Under the pieces are notes generated by a model. The model had not been told where the DNA came from. It made no database searches and saw only the letters and a program-made list of their open reading frames with translations. From a virus: a stretch of DNA of 64,000 nt. Shown here one piece after another: positions 13,656 to 22,708 of the stretch (within the stretch, counting starts at the first letter, position 1; every line of letters starts with the position of its first letter). The stretch is taken from positions 1-64,000 of IMG/VR virus record IMGVR_UViG_3300032087_005453. One strand, given 5' to 3'. The translations under genes and the position numbers were made by a program.

Positions 13656-15206
13656 TCAAATCACAAAAACCTTATCAACAATGAACGAATTACGCTTCTT
13701 ATCCTTAATTTCTCCAGAAAGAAGAAGAGTAGCGTCATTATAGATTATATCCCTGTGCTGCCCGTATACATCAGGAAATATTATAATATTTTCAGATTCT
13801 CCAGAATCATCTTCTACGGACAGAAATGCCATTACATCTCCGTTTTTTGTTTTATGTTCTCTTACATTTTTTACAATCACTGCCACAACACTGCTGCCCA
13901 TTTTACCATCGGCTATTTCTTTACATGTTGTGTTGGCGTGACAGGCGTCAGAGCAACTGTTTAGTTCGGAGTGGTTGATAGAGTAACCAAGAAGTCTTTC
14001 CTCTGTTTTGGCATAAACTACAGAGTTGTCACTAAGGCTTCTGCCGGGATTTTCAAGTCTGGATAAAACGCTTTCTACCTTGACGACTCTGTTTTGGCTG
14101 GAAATAAATCCACCATCTTTTTTGGTTCCGTACGATAGAAGCTTTTTAATGATATCGGCAACGTCACCATCGATATTTAGGTTTTCTTCAACAGCCTGCA
14201 TTTCTTTCTTGGTCAGTTCCATAAAACAATGGTACTCGTGAAGCATTGCTGTTCTGGACTTTCCAAGACCACCAAACGCACCAACCTTGATCAAGTTCTC
14301 AACGGCCCGCTTATTAACATTTCTCAAAACCTTAATTAGCACATTAGACCAGTCAAGTTCATTATCATTAAGCTGACCAAGTTTGTCTTTTAGCTGAAGA
14401 AGGTGAGCCTTGCCTACATTCTTGACGTTACAAATGCCGAAGTGGATGGCTCCCTCTGTCCAAGAAAAATTCTCTTCCAAGACTTTAAAACTGGGACCAT
14501 AAACGTCGATGTTTTCAGCTTTGGCCGCCATGATCAATTGACGCTTTTCCATATCGGGGTCAATTTTGTCGCTGGCACCGCCCAACCAGTTCTTAAAGAA
14601 CCTACTGGGATGATGACAACGTAACCATGCTGACCAGTATGCCATTTCAGCGTACGCTACAGCGTGAGATTTGTTGAAAGAGTAGCGTGCAGACTTTTCA
14701 ATCATGTCGAAAATCTCTACAGCCTTTTCTTCTTCAATGCCATTATCTTTACAACCATCGATATACTTCACACGAACTTTTCTCATCAAGTCAGCTTTTT
14801 TCTTACCAATAGCTTTTCTTAAGTCATCCGCTTCTTGAAGTGAGAACCCTGCCATAACTTGAGCAATTTTCATCGCCTGTTCTTGATATACAATAACTCC
14901 GTAAGTTTCCTTAAGTAGTTCATCAATACTCTCATGAAGACTGGGAATTTCTTCTTTGCCAAACTTACGGTCGACAAAGTGCTGAGTCATCGACTTGCCG
15001 TCAACAATAGCCTTGAGAGTACCCGGACGAATAATACTAATCAATGCCGCTAACTCAAGCATATTCTCTGGCTTTAAAGCTTTTGCCCAAGTTTTACCAA
15101 GATGTCCTTCAATCTGAAAAACACCTTTGACTCGACCTTCACCGATCATCTTCCAGACTTCTGGATCTTCTTTGTCAACACTTGTGATATCAATTTCCAA
15201 ATGCAT
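13656..15206 (-). CDS. dnaE-C: DNA polymerase III alpha subunit, C-terminal half (split dnaE)
   Basis: 516 residues matching DnaE from just after the palm domain onward: VKGVFQIEGHLGKT, ALISIIRPGT, the fingers signature TYGVIVYQEQAMKIAQVMAGFSLQEADDLRKAIGKKK, SARYSFNKSHAVAYAEMAYWSAW, a helix-hairpin-helix-like LIKVGAFGGLGKS and a C-terminal OB fold. None of the catalytic Asp residues is here; all are in the half encoded at 15876-17741. The halves sum to 1137 residues, about the E. coli DnaE length, so nothing large is missing. The ATG overlaps the exonuclease gene by 17 nt. The half should assemble with the N-terminal half to replicate phage DNA. Confidence 0.92.
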   Translation of the reverse strand: MHLEIDITSVDKEDPEVWKMIGEGRVKGVFQIEGHLGKTWAKALKPENMLELAALISIIRPGTLKAIVDGKSMTQHFVDRKFGKEEIPSLHESIDELLKETYGVIVYQEQAMKIAQVMAGFSLQEADDLRKAIGKKKADLMRKVRVKYIDGCKDNGIEEEKAVEIFDMIEKSARYSFNKSHAVAYAEMAYWSAWLRCHHPSRFFKNWLGGASDKIDPDMEKRQLIMAAKAENIDVYGPSFKVLEENFSWTEGAIHFGICNVKNVGKAHLLQLKDKLGQLNDNELDWSNVLIKVLRNVNKRAVENLIKVGAFGGLGKSRTAMLHEYHCFMELTKKEMQAVEENLNIDGDVADIIKKLLSYGTKKDGGFISSQNRVVKVESVLSRLENPGRSLSDNSVVYAKTEERLLGYSINHSELNSCSDACHANTTCKEIADGKMGSSVVAVIVKNVREHKTKNGDVMAFLSVEDDSGESENIIIFPDVYGQHRDIIYNDATLLLSGEIKDKKRNSFIVDKVFVI

Positions 15207-15873
15207 TCTTGAAATTCTTTCTGCTTGCTGTAGTTCTCAACATTCTCATAGTTCTACAAAACAACTCAGCGGTCATAATAACGTCTGACATAGCATCATG
15301 TGCGGTGCCTTCTGAATATCCCATATAACCTCTAATAAGATTATCGGCAGACAGAGAGTTTACATCCTTGTTATTCTCGAATAATGCAAACATAAAGTCA
15401 AGCATATCTATGCTATGAATTCGCTGAAAAAGGTTTTGACCGCCTCTTTTTTCGTCACTAGGACCAAAATTATAAGGTGCTTGACAACAAAGTCTGTCTA
15501 CAATAATTGAGTCAAATCCTTTGATGTTGTATCCTACAGAGATTGGTGCTGACCAGTTGTTGCCCTTAAAGTTGTGCTCGTTAACATACTCTACAAAGTT
15601 TTGCCAAACTCCTTTTGTTGCTGGTGCCTTTTTGAGTATCTCTTTTGTTTTTCCGTGTACGGCAACAGCACCATCTTCTAGTGGATCTAAGTTAAGTTCA
15701 GCACACTTTTTTTCAGTAAAGATAGGTTTCATGAGTGATTGGAACTCAGTTCCTTTTTTGATCTCAAGTTTTCTACCATGCACCACAACTGCCGCTATTT
15801 GTACAGGCTGAGTAGTATGTGGATTAGCACTTGTAGTTTCAAAGTCATAGACAATATAGTCACGGTAATTCAT
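15190..15873 (-). CDS. DnaQ-like 3'-5' proofreading exonuclease
   Basis: A 227-residue DEDDh exonuclease. Exo I is YDFETTSA (D10, E12), Exo II includes GYNIKGFDSIIVD, and Exo III is HDAMSDVIMTAELF. This matches the epsilon subunit of Pol III, which edits mispaired 3' ends. The gene lies between the two halves of the Pol III alpha gene, 2 nt after the first stop and overlapping the second start, so the three subunits would be made together. In PolC-type enzymes the exonuclease is fused inside the polymerase; here it is separate but sits at the split point. Confidence 0.88.
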   Translation of the reverse strand: MNYRDYIVYDFETTSANPHTTQPVQIAAVVVHGRKLEIKKGTEFQSLMKPIFTEKKCAELNLDPLEDGAVAVHGKTKEILKKAPATKGVWQNFVEYVNEHNFKGNNWSAPISVGYNIKGFDSIIVDRLCCQAPYNFGPSDEKRGGQNLFQRIHSIDMLDFMFALFENNKDVNSLSADNLIRGYMGYSEGTAHDAMSDVIMTAELFCRTMRMLRTTASRKNFKNAFGN

Positions 15874-15875
15874 AA

Positions 15876-17741
15876 TTATGCTTCCTGTTGTTCAAAATGG
15901 TTATTTATTTCTCCTACGGTTTTTGATATCTTAGACAAAAGAGATACCCCAAGAATATCGAATTTTACACATCCAATAGACTCAAGATCTCCCATCTCCA
16001 TACCAGCTATTTTCTCGTCACCTCTCGATGCTTTGACCATTGGACAAATTTTCTCAAGATTATGGGACGCAATTACCACCCCAGCGGCATGTTTCCCTTG
16101 TGTTTTAAAGATTCCCTCCATTCTCATAGCTTGCTCAAATACTTTAGCATATTCACCCTGTAGAGTTCCATCTTCGTCAATCCAGCAGTAGTCAATCAAG
16201 GCATTCTTGTCATTTTCTAATGCCCAGCGAATAACAGAAGGCTCATCCATTTCTTCAAGAAGGTCTGAGATAGACGCTTCGTTTGGAATCTTCTTGGTTA
16301 TTTCGTTCATCTGATCAAAAGAACATGATTCATTTACTCTGAGAACTTCCTTAAGGATAGACCGACCTGCCAGTCGACCAAACGTCAACATCTGACAAAC
16401 CTGAGAAGATCCATACTTTTCTCTGAGATAATCAATAACAGCGTCTCTATAGTCTGGTGGAAAGTCTACGTCAATATCAGGAAGCGACACATGATCCGCT
16501 GTATTTCTTCCTTCATTGTAGAATCTTTCGAATAGAAGTCCATACTTGATTGGATCAAGAAGAGTAATTCCAGTCAGGTAGCAAACCAAAGATCCACCAC
16601 CCGATCCACGGGCGGGACCGATCAGACAACCTTGATTCCTAAAGTGATTGACATAATCCTGTACGATAAGAAAATAGCCAGCAAGATCTGCTTTGCTGAT
16701 AACCTCAAGCTCACGCAAAACACGGTCTTTGTAGGCATCATAAAGCTTGGGATCAATGTTTGTCATGATCAACCTCTTCCACCCCTGTCGACAAAGTTCC
16801 TTTAGGTATTCATCTTCAGAGCTACCATCCGGAGTTTCAAAGGTAGGAAGTTTTGGTTTAGAAAGAATCTCCAAACCATCACACAAAGACACAACTCTGT
16901 TTAGATTCTCAATACATTGCTGTCCGTAGTTTTCCAGAAGAAAATACTTAGGCTTGATGTAATGATTGCTACTTCGGATAAACTTGAGAGACTCCAGATC
17001 TTGCTTCTCGTTGATCTTCTGATCCAGTTTTTTCATGGTGGTCTTCAGCTTTGTACAAACCAAAACCCTATGATCAACAGCATCTTTTCTTTCAGGATAA
17101 TAGGATGATGTGTCTGGCAAAGTAAACAACTCTTGAGGATCAATCTCATGAATGATATCGCACATCAGTTTGGTGACAGGAAATGAATCATTATCCACAT
17201 TGTTGATTTCAAGGAAATAATTCTCGCCAAAGTAATCCTCCATCTTTTTCACATGATCTTTAGCAACTTGCTCGTGATTGTCATCCAGACACTCAAAAAG
17301 ACCTTCATTGTCCAGTGATTCAAAAATACACTGACTATCCGGAAAAACACGAGAAAACAAGGCACTACCAACATAACCGTCTATGCAGATAAAGTTAGAA
17401 GGAGTGATTACCTCCATCAGCTTTTCCAGAGAAATCTTGGCACCCTTATCGTAGTTTTCTGGGTCATTAGATACAGATACCACAGTCAGAAGTTCCATCC
17501 AAGCGTCATTGTTCCTACACAACAGCGTCACTCTTGAGCCATTATCAAGAACAACTTCACAACCAATAATGGGCTTGATGTCTTGATTTTTACAGGCTTG
17601 AATAAAATTCACACAGCCGCTGACAGTGGAAAGATCTGTCAAAGAGGCATGATCATATCCAAGTTTTTTACAGGTTGAAACAATCTGCTTGGATCTAGAG
17701 GTTGATACCAAAAGAGAATAATGACTGTGATTTCTTAGCAT
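15876..17741 (-). CDS. dnaE-N: DNA polymerase III alpha subunit, N-terminal half with PHP and palm
   Basis: 621 residues. An N-terminal PHP domain (NHSHYSLL, LGYDHASLTD) is followed by the Pol III thumb/palm with the nucleotide-site signature GPARGSGGGSLVCYLTGI. Catalytic Asp motif PDIDVDF lies at 421-427 and the third Asp at VKFDILG near the C-terminus. It ends about 20 residues after that motif, where the fingers domain should begin; the missing part is encoded at 13656-15206. No intein motifs are at the break, unlike the cyanobacterial split DnaE, whose break lies further downstream at the FNKSH site. The PHP metal residues are only partly conserved, so PHP nuclease activity is doubtful. 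Confidence 0.92.
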   Translation of the reverse strand: MLRNHSHYSLLVSTSRSKQIVSTCKKLGYDHASLTDLSTVSGCVNFIQACKNQDIKPIIGCEVVLDNGSRVTLLCRNNDAWMELLTVVSVSNDPENYDKGAKISLEKLMEVITPSNFICIDGYVGSALFSRVFPDSQCIFESLDNEGLFECLDDNHEQVAKDHVKKMEDYFGENYFLEINNVDNDSFPVTKLMCDIIHEIDPQELFTLPDTSSYYPERKDAVDHRVLVCTKLKTTMKKLDQKINEKQDLESLKFIRSSNHYIKPKYFLLENYGQQCIENLNRVVSLCDGLEILSKPKLPTFETPDGSSEDEYLKELCRQGWKRLIMTNIDPKLYDAYKDRVLRELEVISKADLAGYFLIVQDYVNHFRNQGCLIGPARGSGGGSLVCYLTGITLLDPIKYGLLFERFYNEGRNTADHVSLPDIDVDFPPDYRDAVIDYLREKYGSSQVCQMLTFGRLAGRSILKEVLRVNESCSFDQMNEITKKIPNEASISDLLEEMDEPSVIRWALENDKNALIDYCWIDEDGTLQGEYAKVFEQAMRMEGIFKTQGKHAAGVVIASHNLEKICPMVKASRGDEKIAGMEMGDLESIGCVKFDILGVSLLSKISKTVGEINNHFEQQEA

Positions 17742-17755
17742 TGTTAAATTATCCT

Positions 17756-18739
17756 TTACTTATTGTCTTGATTGGTATAGCTACTTGTTTTTATGTCTTC
17801 TGGCTTAAAAGAAACTTCTTGATCCCAATTATACATTCTATTTCTTGCTATCGCATTCAAGTCTAAACATTCGTTGTTATATTCATCGTAGGCTATAAAC
17901 CCATAACAACCAAACTCATCCATTCTCCAGCATAAATCGGCAAGATCATTGATATATCCCCTCCTTCTGTCAGAAGACACGGCATTGCAAAAGAAAAAAG
18001 TGCAGCCCATATCCAACGAAATACACACCTTGTTGAAAAAATTTACCTCTCTGCCGAAGTCATCTATTGAGCTTTCTATGTCGTTAACGTAAGACATTAT
18101 TTCTGCCATTACATCTTCTGCATTGGGATAATACTCTCTTGAATAATTCTCGTAGCATTCTTCATCGCTATCACCCCAGTTGTATTTTGACCTTTCCCAT
18201 TCTTCTTTATAAAACCGCTGCTCTTCTTCGTCCAGCAAGGACCAACTCACTCGACCAAGTTGAGGCCATCCACGGGGTGACAAGACTTCCATCTCTAAAA
18301 AAGAAAAATCTGTATCGTATAACCCCTTTGAGCCATCCCAATCAACTTTTTGATTATTAGTGTAAACAAAATCAAAATCTATGGCAATTTTTTCATTTTC
18401 TCCACCCATAGAAACTCGATAAACTCTAGACGCATCAGTACTTGGTGCTATTCCGTCGTATTTTATATCCTCCTGTAGAACTTTATTCAAAGCGTCGGTG
18501 GGTAAAGATTCTATATAACTTACAAGTTCTGGCTTATTATCAAACCACTCCCCATGCGTTCTCAAGTCTTTGAACTTACTATGGAGTTCTGCTTCGATAT
18601 CTCCTTTATAGAGACCCACAATTTGTAACTCTTCTGGACTACCGGTCTGTAGTTCTCTAAGTCTTTTGTTTGGGTCTTGCTTGGTTTTACCTATCTTTAT
18701 ACTACCACCTCGGACACTCTGAACAAAATATGTGTACAT
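17756..18739 (-). CDS. GIY-YIG-superfamily (T5orf172/MUG113-like) protein
   Basis: A 327-residue protein. The first 70 residues match the MUG113/T5orf172 type of GIY-YIG fold: YTYFVQSVRGGSIKIGKTKQDPNKRLRELQTG..., then AELHSKFKDLRTHGEWF. This fold usually makes single-strand cuts in mobile endonucleases. The remaining 250 residues are acidic and aromatic-rich (many Tyr, Trp, Asp) and unrecognised, which is unusual for a homing enzyme that needs a basic DNA-binding tail. It sits between the polymerase and the Cas4-like exonuclease and could act in replication or host DNA breakdown. Confidence 0.7.
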   Translation of the reverse strand: MYTYFVQSVRGGSIKIGKTKQDPNKRLRELQTGSPEELQIVGLYKGDIEAELHSKFKDLRTHGEWFDNKPELVSYIESLPTDALNKVLQEDIKYDGIAPSTDASRVYRVSMGGENEKIAIDFDFVYTNNQKVDWDGSKGLYDTDFSFLEMEVLSPRGWPQLGRVSWSLLDEEEQRFYKEEWERSKYNWGDSDEECYENYSREYYPNAEDVMAEIMSYVNDIESSIDDFGREVNFFNKVCISLDMGCTFFFCNAVSSDRRRGYINDLADLCWRMDEFGCYGFIAYDEYNNECLDLNAIARNRMYNWDQEVSFKPEDIKTSSYTNQDNK

Positions 18740-18752
18740 TTAATATTACTCC

Positions 18753-19766
18753 TTATTTCTTGCCATCTTCGTCAAGGCGACCACCGCCCGCTCCGTATGT
18801 ACCAATTTTGTTGACGTTTGCGTGATCGTCCACAACTTTTTCAATACCTTCTAATTGTATCAGATCATGGAAGTATTGGCAAGTTGTTTTTCCTGTATCT
18901 TCGTGCATCTCGGAAAACTTACATAATTTCTGACACTTCCAATGACCTTGATCTTTGGATAACTGTCGCGGTATTTCTATAGATCGGATTTCTTCAAACC
19001 TTTTCCTTAGCATATTTTCAGCTTTAATGTAATCTTCATCACTAAATACGATGTCAAACAGACCTCCATCATTGATATAGTAAATGCTGGTGTAAAAGTC
19101 TCGATCTGGGTACATGTTCTTCAGAGCGTAGAAATACAGAAGAAGCTGTTTGTCTGAGCAAAGATCTTCGTATGTCTTCTCTTTACCAGTTGCCCAGTTA
19201 AGTCTTTTGCCTGTTTTATAGTCCAAGACCTGAAAATAGTTTTCATCTTCTTTTACGATAAGGTCAATGGTGCCTTTGATTGAAAGATTTCCAGAGAATA
19301 CCTTACCGCCTGCTTCATAATAGTATTCAGCCCAAGGTTTGTCAATGGTAATATCAAAGAACAATTCTGTAGCGTAAACATCTTGGTTTCGGGGGTCAAG
19401 AGTTCCGTTATTATATGCTAATGCCTTGTATACCCAATTAATGCAAGTCTTTAGGTCTTTTGCATTTAGACCAACATCATCTTCGTGCTTTTTGTAGTAT
19501 TCAAAGCAAACTTCTGTAATGTATTCAATATCGTCACACTGAGAAAAGCTCAGATCCTCGATGTCATCATTGACCAAAAGAAGCTTGCCCTCCTGTTGAG
19601 CTATTCTTTTATCTGCTAAAATTTGCATAGCACGATGTACTACAGTACCAAGCACAGCCTTTTTATTAGTCTTATCCTTTTGACCAAGAACATACTGAAA
19701 AAAGTACTTCATCTGGCACATCTCAAAAGTACCCAATGAGCTACTACGATGATAGCAAATAATCAT
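18753..19766 (-). CDS. Cas4/RecB-like PD-(D/E)XK exonuclease
   Basis: A 337-residue nuclease. The N-terminus HRSSSLGTFEMCQMKYFFQYVLG is the first motif of the PDDEXK_1/AddB-like family. Further motifs are GTVVHRAMQ (motif I), KGTIDLIVK and YFQVLDYKTGK (the D...E/D-x-K active site) and QLLLYFYALK. A C-terminal Cys cluster (CQKLCKF...TCQYF) together with the early Cys fits a 4Fe-4S site, as in Cas4 and AddB. It likely resects or processes DNA ends in recombination-dependent replication. There is no CRISPR array in the window. It is co-transcribed with replication genes and overlaps glf. Confidence 0.85.
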   Translation of the reverse strand: MIICYHRSSSLGTFEMCQMKYFFQYVLGQKDKTNKKAVLGTVVHRAMQILADKRIAQQEGKLLLVNDDIEDLSFSQCDDIEYITEVCFEYYKKHEDDVGLNAKDLKTCINWVYKALAYNNGTLDPRNQDVYATELFFDITIDKPWAEYYYEAGGKVFSGNLSIKGTIDLIVKEDENYFQVLDYKTGKRLNWATGKEKTYEDLCSDKQLLLYFYALKNMYPDRDFYTSIYYINDGGLFDIVFSDEDYIKAENMLRKRFEEIRSIEIPRQLSKDQGHWKCQKLCKFSEMHEDTGKTTCQYFHDLIQLEGIEKVVDDHANVNKIGTYGAGGGRLDEDGKK

Positions 19767-20854
19767 ATATTGTCCTTTATTTTATTACAAACTTTTAAGG
19801 CGGCAGCAATAGCTTGATCCATGTTGTAATACTTGTATGTTGCTAGCCTCCCAATAAAAATATACTTTGACACATCTATCATTTTTTTATATTGACTATA
19901 AACGAAAGTGTTTTGAGTGTCATTAACTGGATAATATTTTTCTTGACCTCTATTGTATTCTTGAGGATACTCTGTAGTTATTACCGTCTGAGAAGTATTT
20001 ATGTTTTTATAGAAGTGTTTGTGTTCTATTGTTCTAGTGTATTTAATTTCTTCGTCTGTATAATTTATTTGAGCTACAGGTTGTAACCATTCAGCTTGTT
20101 TGACTTCATGATCAAACCTTAATGATCTCCAGTCTAAATCACCATGAGCATAATTGAAGAATTCATCAATAGGTCCAGTATAAACTACAACTTTAGCCAT
20201 ACCGTCCCAATAATCTCTTTTATTTAAATAATCTACATCAAGTCTAATTTCTATTCCATCCAGCATATTTTCTATTAATGCGGAGTAACCTTCTTTTGGA
20301 ATTCCTGAATAGATACATTTATGATAATCATCATTTCTATTTTTTCTAATTGGAATTCTACTAATAATTAATGCAGGTAGATTTCTAGGCTCCTTGCCCC
20401 ATTGTTTTTTAGTGTAACCGTAAATAAACTTGCGATATATTTCTTCACCAAGATTTTCTATGGCATATTCTTCTAGATTTTCAAAGCCAGCCTTTGGTTC
20501 TGTATTTAGTTTTCTCAAAAGATCCTGATCGACATCACCCCACAACTCTTCTAGTGTATTGAGGTTGATTGGGAAAGAGTATAATGTTCCACCTTGAGAG
20601 CATTTGACCCTGTGTCTATAATCATTAAAGGGAGTGAAGTTGTTTACATAACCCCACAACATAGGAGAATTTGTATTAAAAATGTGAGGACCATACATAT
20701 GAGTATGTATTCCTGCTATTTTTTCTGTATATACATTTCCTCCCATAGTTTTACGGCGATCAATAACAAGGCATTTTTTACCAGAGTTTGTCATCTCTCT
20801 AGCAAAAGTCGCCCCGGACAATCCAGTTCCAACTATTAGAAAGTCATACTTCAT
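19763..20854 (-). CDS. glf: UDP-galactopyranose mutase
   Basis: A 363-residue flavoenzyme that isomerises UDP-galactopyranose and UDP-galactofuranose, the donor for galactofuranose-containing glycans. The FAD-binding GTGLSGA lies at residues 8-14 and the IDRRKTMGGNVYTE motif follows. Family strings YGPHIFNT, YGYTKKQWG and the C-terminal FIGRLATYKYYNMDQAIAAAL are all present and the length is normal. It sits in a replication/nucleotide operon, away from the sugar operon at 43613, overlapping both neighbours by 4 nt. It suggests the phage adds galactofuranose somewhere. Confidence 0.93.
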   Translation of the reverse strand: MKYDFLIVGTGLSGATFAREMTNSGKKCLVIDRRKTMGGNVYTEKIAGIHTHMYGPHIFNTNSPMLWGYVNNFTPFNDYRHRVKCSQGGTLYSFPINLNTLEELWGDVDQDLLRKLNTEPKAGFENLEEYAIENLGEEIYRKFIYGYTKKQWGKEPRNLPALIISRIPIRKNRNDDYHKCIYSGIPKEGYSALIENMLDGIEIRLDVDYLNKRDYWDGMAKVVVYTGPIDEFFNYAHGDLDWRSLRFDHEVKQAEWLQPVAQINYTDEEIKYTRTIEHKHFYKNINTSQTVITTEYPQEYNRGQEKYYPVNDTQNTFVYSQYKKMIDVSKYIFIGRLATYKYYNMDQAIAAALKVCNKIKDNI

Positions 20855-21702
20855 TTGATTGATGCTGTGAATTTATTTATTTCTCTGAGCTTCTTGGTGA
20901 TACCAAGCTTGATCAGCGACTCGATGAATAGATCACATGATTCCTGAAGATTCATACTGTCATTTTCAATTACGTCGTCAAAACCTTCATAATTGTCAGC
21001 GTCAATTTCACTTTGGTGGTTACACTCATATAGTGATCTCTTTAGACGAATAACTTTTCCACCTCGTGCCTGAACGGCGTGAATCTCGTTCATGAATCGA
21101 CAGTCGCCAATGATGGCAATCTCTGGCTTATCTTCTTCAATTCTACGGAAGCAATTTTCCAACCAGATTGGCTCGTACATTTTACGCATAATGTCTGTGC
21201 CAAGATACTGCATAAATTCGCGTGCGGTCATTGGGCCTGCGGCGTGATACATTAATCCATCAGGTTCTCCATCTGAACATAGGATATCCCAGACCTCTGA
21301 ACATGTAATTACTCCCGGCATGTTTTCCCAACGTAAATGCTCCTGCACTTGGTTCTTTTGTTCGTCAGTACCATATACACATTCCGGTGGAATGTTGAAC
21401 AACATCACACACATCTCTTTTAGAGCATCCGCAAAGTTGTAAGCACGAATGAGTGGCCAGATGTTCTTCGTCGCATAGCGATAGAAATTATCATTCCTTT
21501 GTTGCAAATCTAGCACACCCATTTCCTCAAAGTCATTACCCTTCTCGTCTTGAAATGTACAGTTGACGACTAGGTTTCCTTCTGGAGATAGAAAAAACTT
21601 TTTTACCACATCATGACGTTGCATTTCATGACCGTGTAAATAATTAGAAAGACTGGTTTTTCCAGACTGCTTCTTACCAGACAATGCTACTATGATGGTC
21701 AT
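20851..21702 (-). CDS. Deoxynucleoside monophosphate kinase-like P-loop kinase
   Basis: A 283-residue P-loop enzyme with Walker A GKKQSGKTS near residue 9. Later it has FADALKEMCVMLFNIPPECVYG, TAREFMQYLGTDIMRKMYEPIWLENC and IIGDCRFMNEIHAVQARGGKVIRLKR, the signature set of phage dNMP kinases such as T4 gp1. It would phosphorylate dNMPs (in T4 also the modified hm-dCMP). The insert around residues 30-70 is longer than usual. The context is primase, helicase and RNR. Confidence 0.88.
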   Translation of the reverse strand: MTIIVALSGKKQSGKTSLSNYLHGHEMQRHDVVKKFFLSPEGNLVVNCTFQDEKGNDFEEMGVLDLQQRNDNFYRYATKNIWPLIRAYNFADALKEMCVMLFNIPPECVYGTDEQKNQVQEHLRWENMPGVITCSEVWDILCSDGEPDGLMYHAAGPMTAREFMQYLGTDIMRKMYEPIWLENCFRRIEEDKPEIAIIGDCRFMNEIHAVQARGGKVIRLKRSLYECNHQSEIDADNYEGFDDVIENDSMNLQESCDLFIESLIKLGITKKLREINKFTASIK

Positions 21703-21718
21703 ACTTAACTTTCCTAAA

Positions 21719-22708
21719 TTAAAGTTGTGGTTTTATAATATTATTAATTTCAGTTACGGTCATATCTCCAATATCATTGGTAGGAGTGTTGACTCTTTTT
21801 ACATTAAATAAATATTTGAATCTTTCTTCAATGTCGTTAGCACACTTTTGACCAGCCTCATCAGCGTCGGTCATTATCACCACTGTTGAAACTCCAGATT
21901 TCTGTATTAAGTATTCTTGAGAGTCGCTAATCTTAGAACCAAAAATACCAACAACATTATTGATGCCAGCTTCATAAAGCCGTATAACATCTCCTTGTCC
22001 TTCCACCAATATTATAGCATCTGTCTCGCCCGTGTATTTCAACGCTTTTCCATAATTGAACAGAAAGTTGGATTTATTGAACCCCTTCTGGTTGATCCAT
22101 TTTCTTACGTCTCCACAAACAGTTCTTCCAACACAGCCAATCATATATTCATCGTTTTCATCGTACACCGGAAAAACAACTCGATTATGCATTTGACTTC
22201 CGGGTCGAGTGCAAAGACCAACATCAAAATGATTCAACGCCTCTTCCGTAAAACCTCTTTTGATATAATAATTACAAGGAAATTCTAAATGGGATCTAAC
22301 CATCCGCCGTGTTATTCGGTTATCCTTAGATGATTTCTTCCTTGGATTTTTAATCAACTTGTCTATAGGATCTACTGTGGTTATCAGCACATCTCCAACA
22401 CTTACTTTAACATCAGCACAAAAAGTCTCAGCGAATTTCAGAACTTCTGGGAACTTGAAGTCCCTATTGTGTTTATCCTCAAGCAACATCCATAAAAGAG
22501 ATAGAATATCCTTGCCGGGTTTGTTAAGATGACACTGCTTAGTATTACAAAACCATCTTCCATAATGTTCGTCGTTATCCTCTTCTACATTAATGTTGAA
22601 TGCTGTATAGTTATCGCCGTGGTGTACCGGGCAGCATGTTGTTAGCCTTCCATCCGCCTCGTAATAATCAATATCAAAGTGGTCAAAAAGATCGTGAATC
22701 TTCTTCAT
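21719..22708 (-). CDS. DnaG-type DNA primase
   Basis: A 329-residue primase. A zinc-binding N-terminus (CCPVHHGDN, then WFCNTKQCH) is followed by a core with HNRVVFPVYDENDEYMIGCVGRT and a TOPRIM domain: VEGQGDVIRLYEAG (Glu motif) and MTDADEAGQ (Asp motif). It makes RNA primers for the Pol III-type polymerase and works with the helicase encoded just upstream. ATG 22708 is chosen to limit overlap with the helicase to 26 nt; an in-frame start at 22771 would give a 63-nt-longer basic extension. It has no helicase-binding C-terminal domain of bacterial length. Confidence 0.88.
   Translation of the reverse strand: MKKIHDLFDHFDIDYYEADGRLTTCCPVHHGDNYTAFNINVEEDNDEHYGRWFCNTKQCHLNKPGKDILSLLWMLLEDKHNRDFKFPEVLKFAETFCADVKVSVGDVLITTVDPIDKLIKNPRKKSSKDNRITRRMVRSHLEFPCNYYIKRGFTEEALNHFDVGLCTRPGSQMHNRVVFPVYDENDEYMIGCVGRTVCGDVRKWINQKGFNKSNFLFNYGKALKYTGETDAIILVEGQGDVIRLYEAGINNVVGIFGSKISDSQEYLIQKSGVSTVVIMTDADEAGQKCANDIEERFKYLFNVKRVNTPTNDIGDMTVTEINNIIKPQL

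Noticed and set aside
15206-15876. A split intein joining the Pol III alpha halves
   Set aside because: The N-terminal half ends in FEQQEA with no intein Cys or block A motif, and the C-terminal half begins with an ordinary Met at the fingers domain. The known DnaE intein site lies inside the second half and is intact (SFNKSH).
18753-19766. A CRISPR-linked cas4 gene
   Set aside because: No CRISPR array or other cas gene is present in the window. Cas4-like exonucleases are common alone in large phages.
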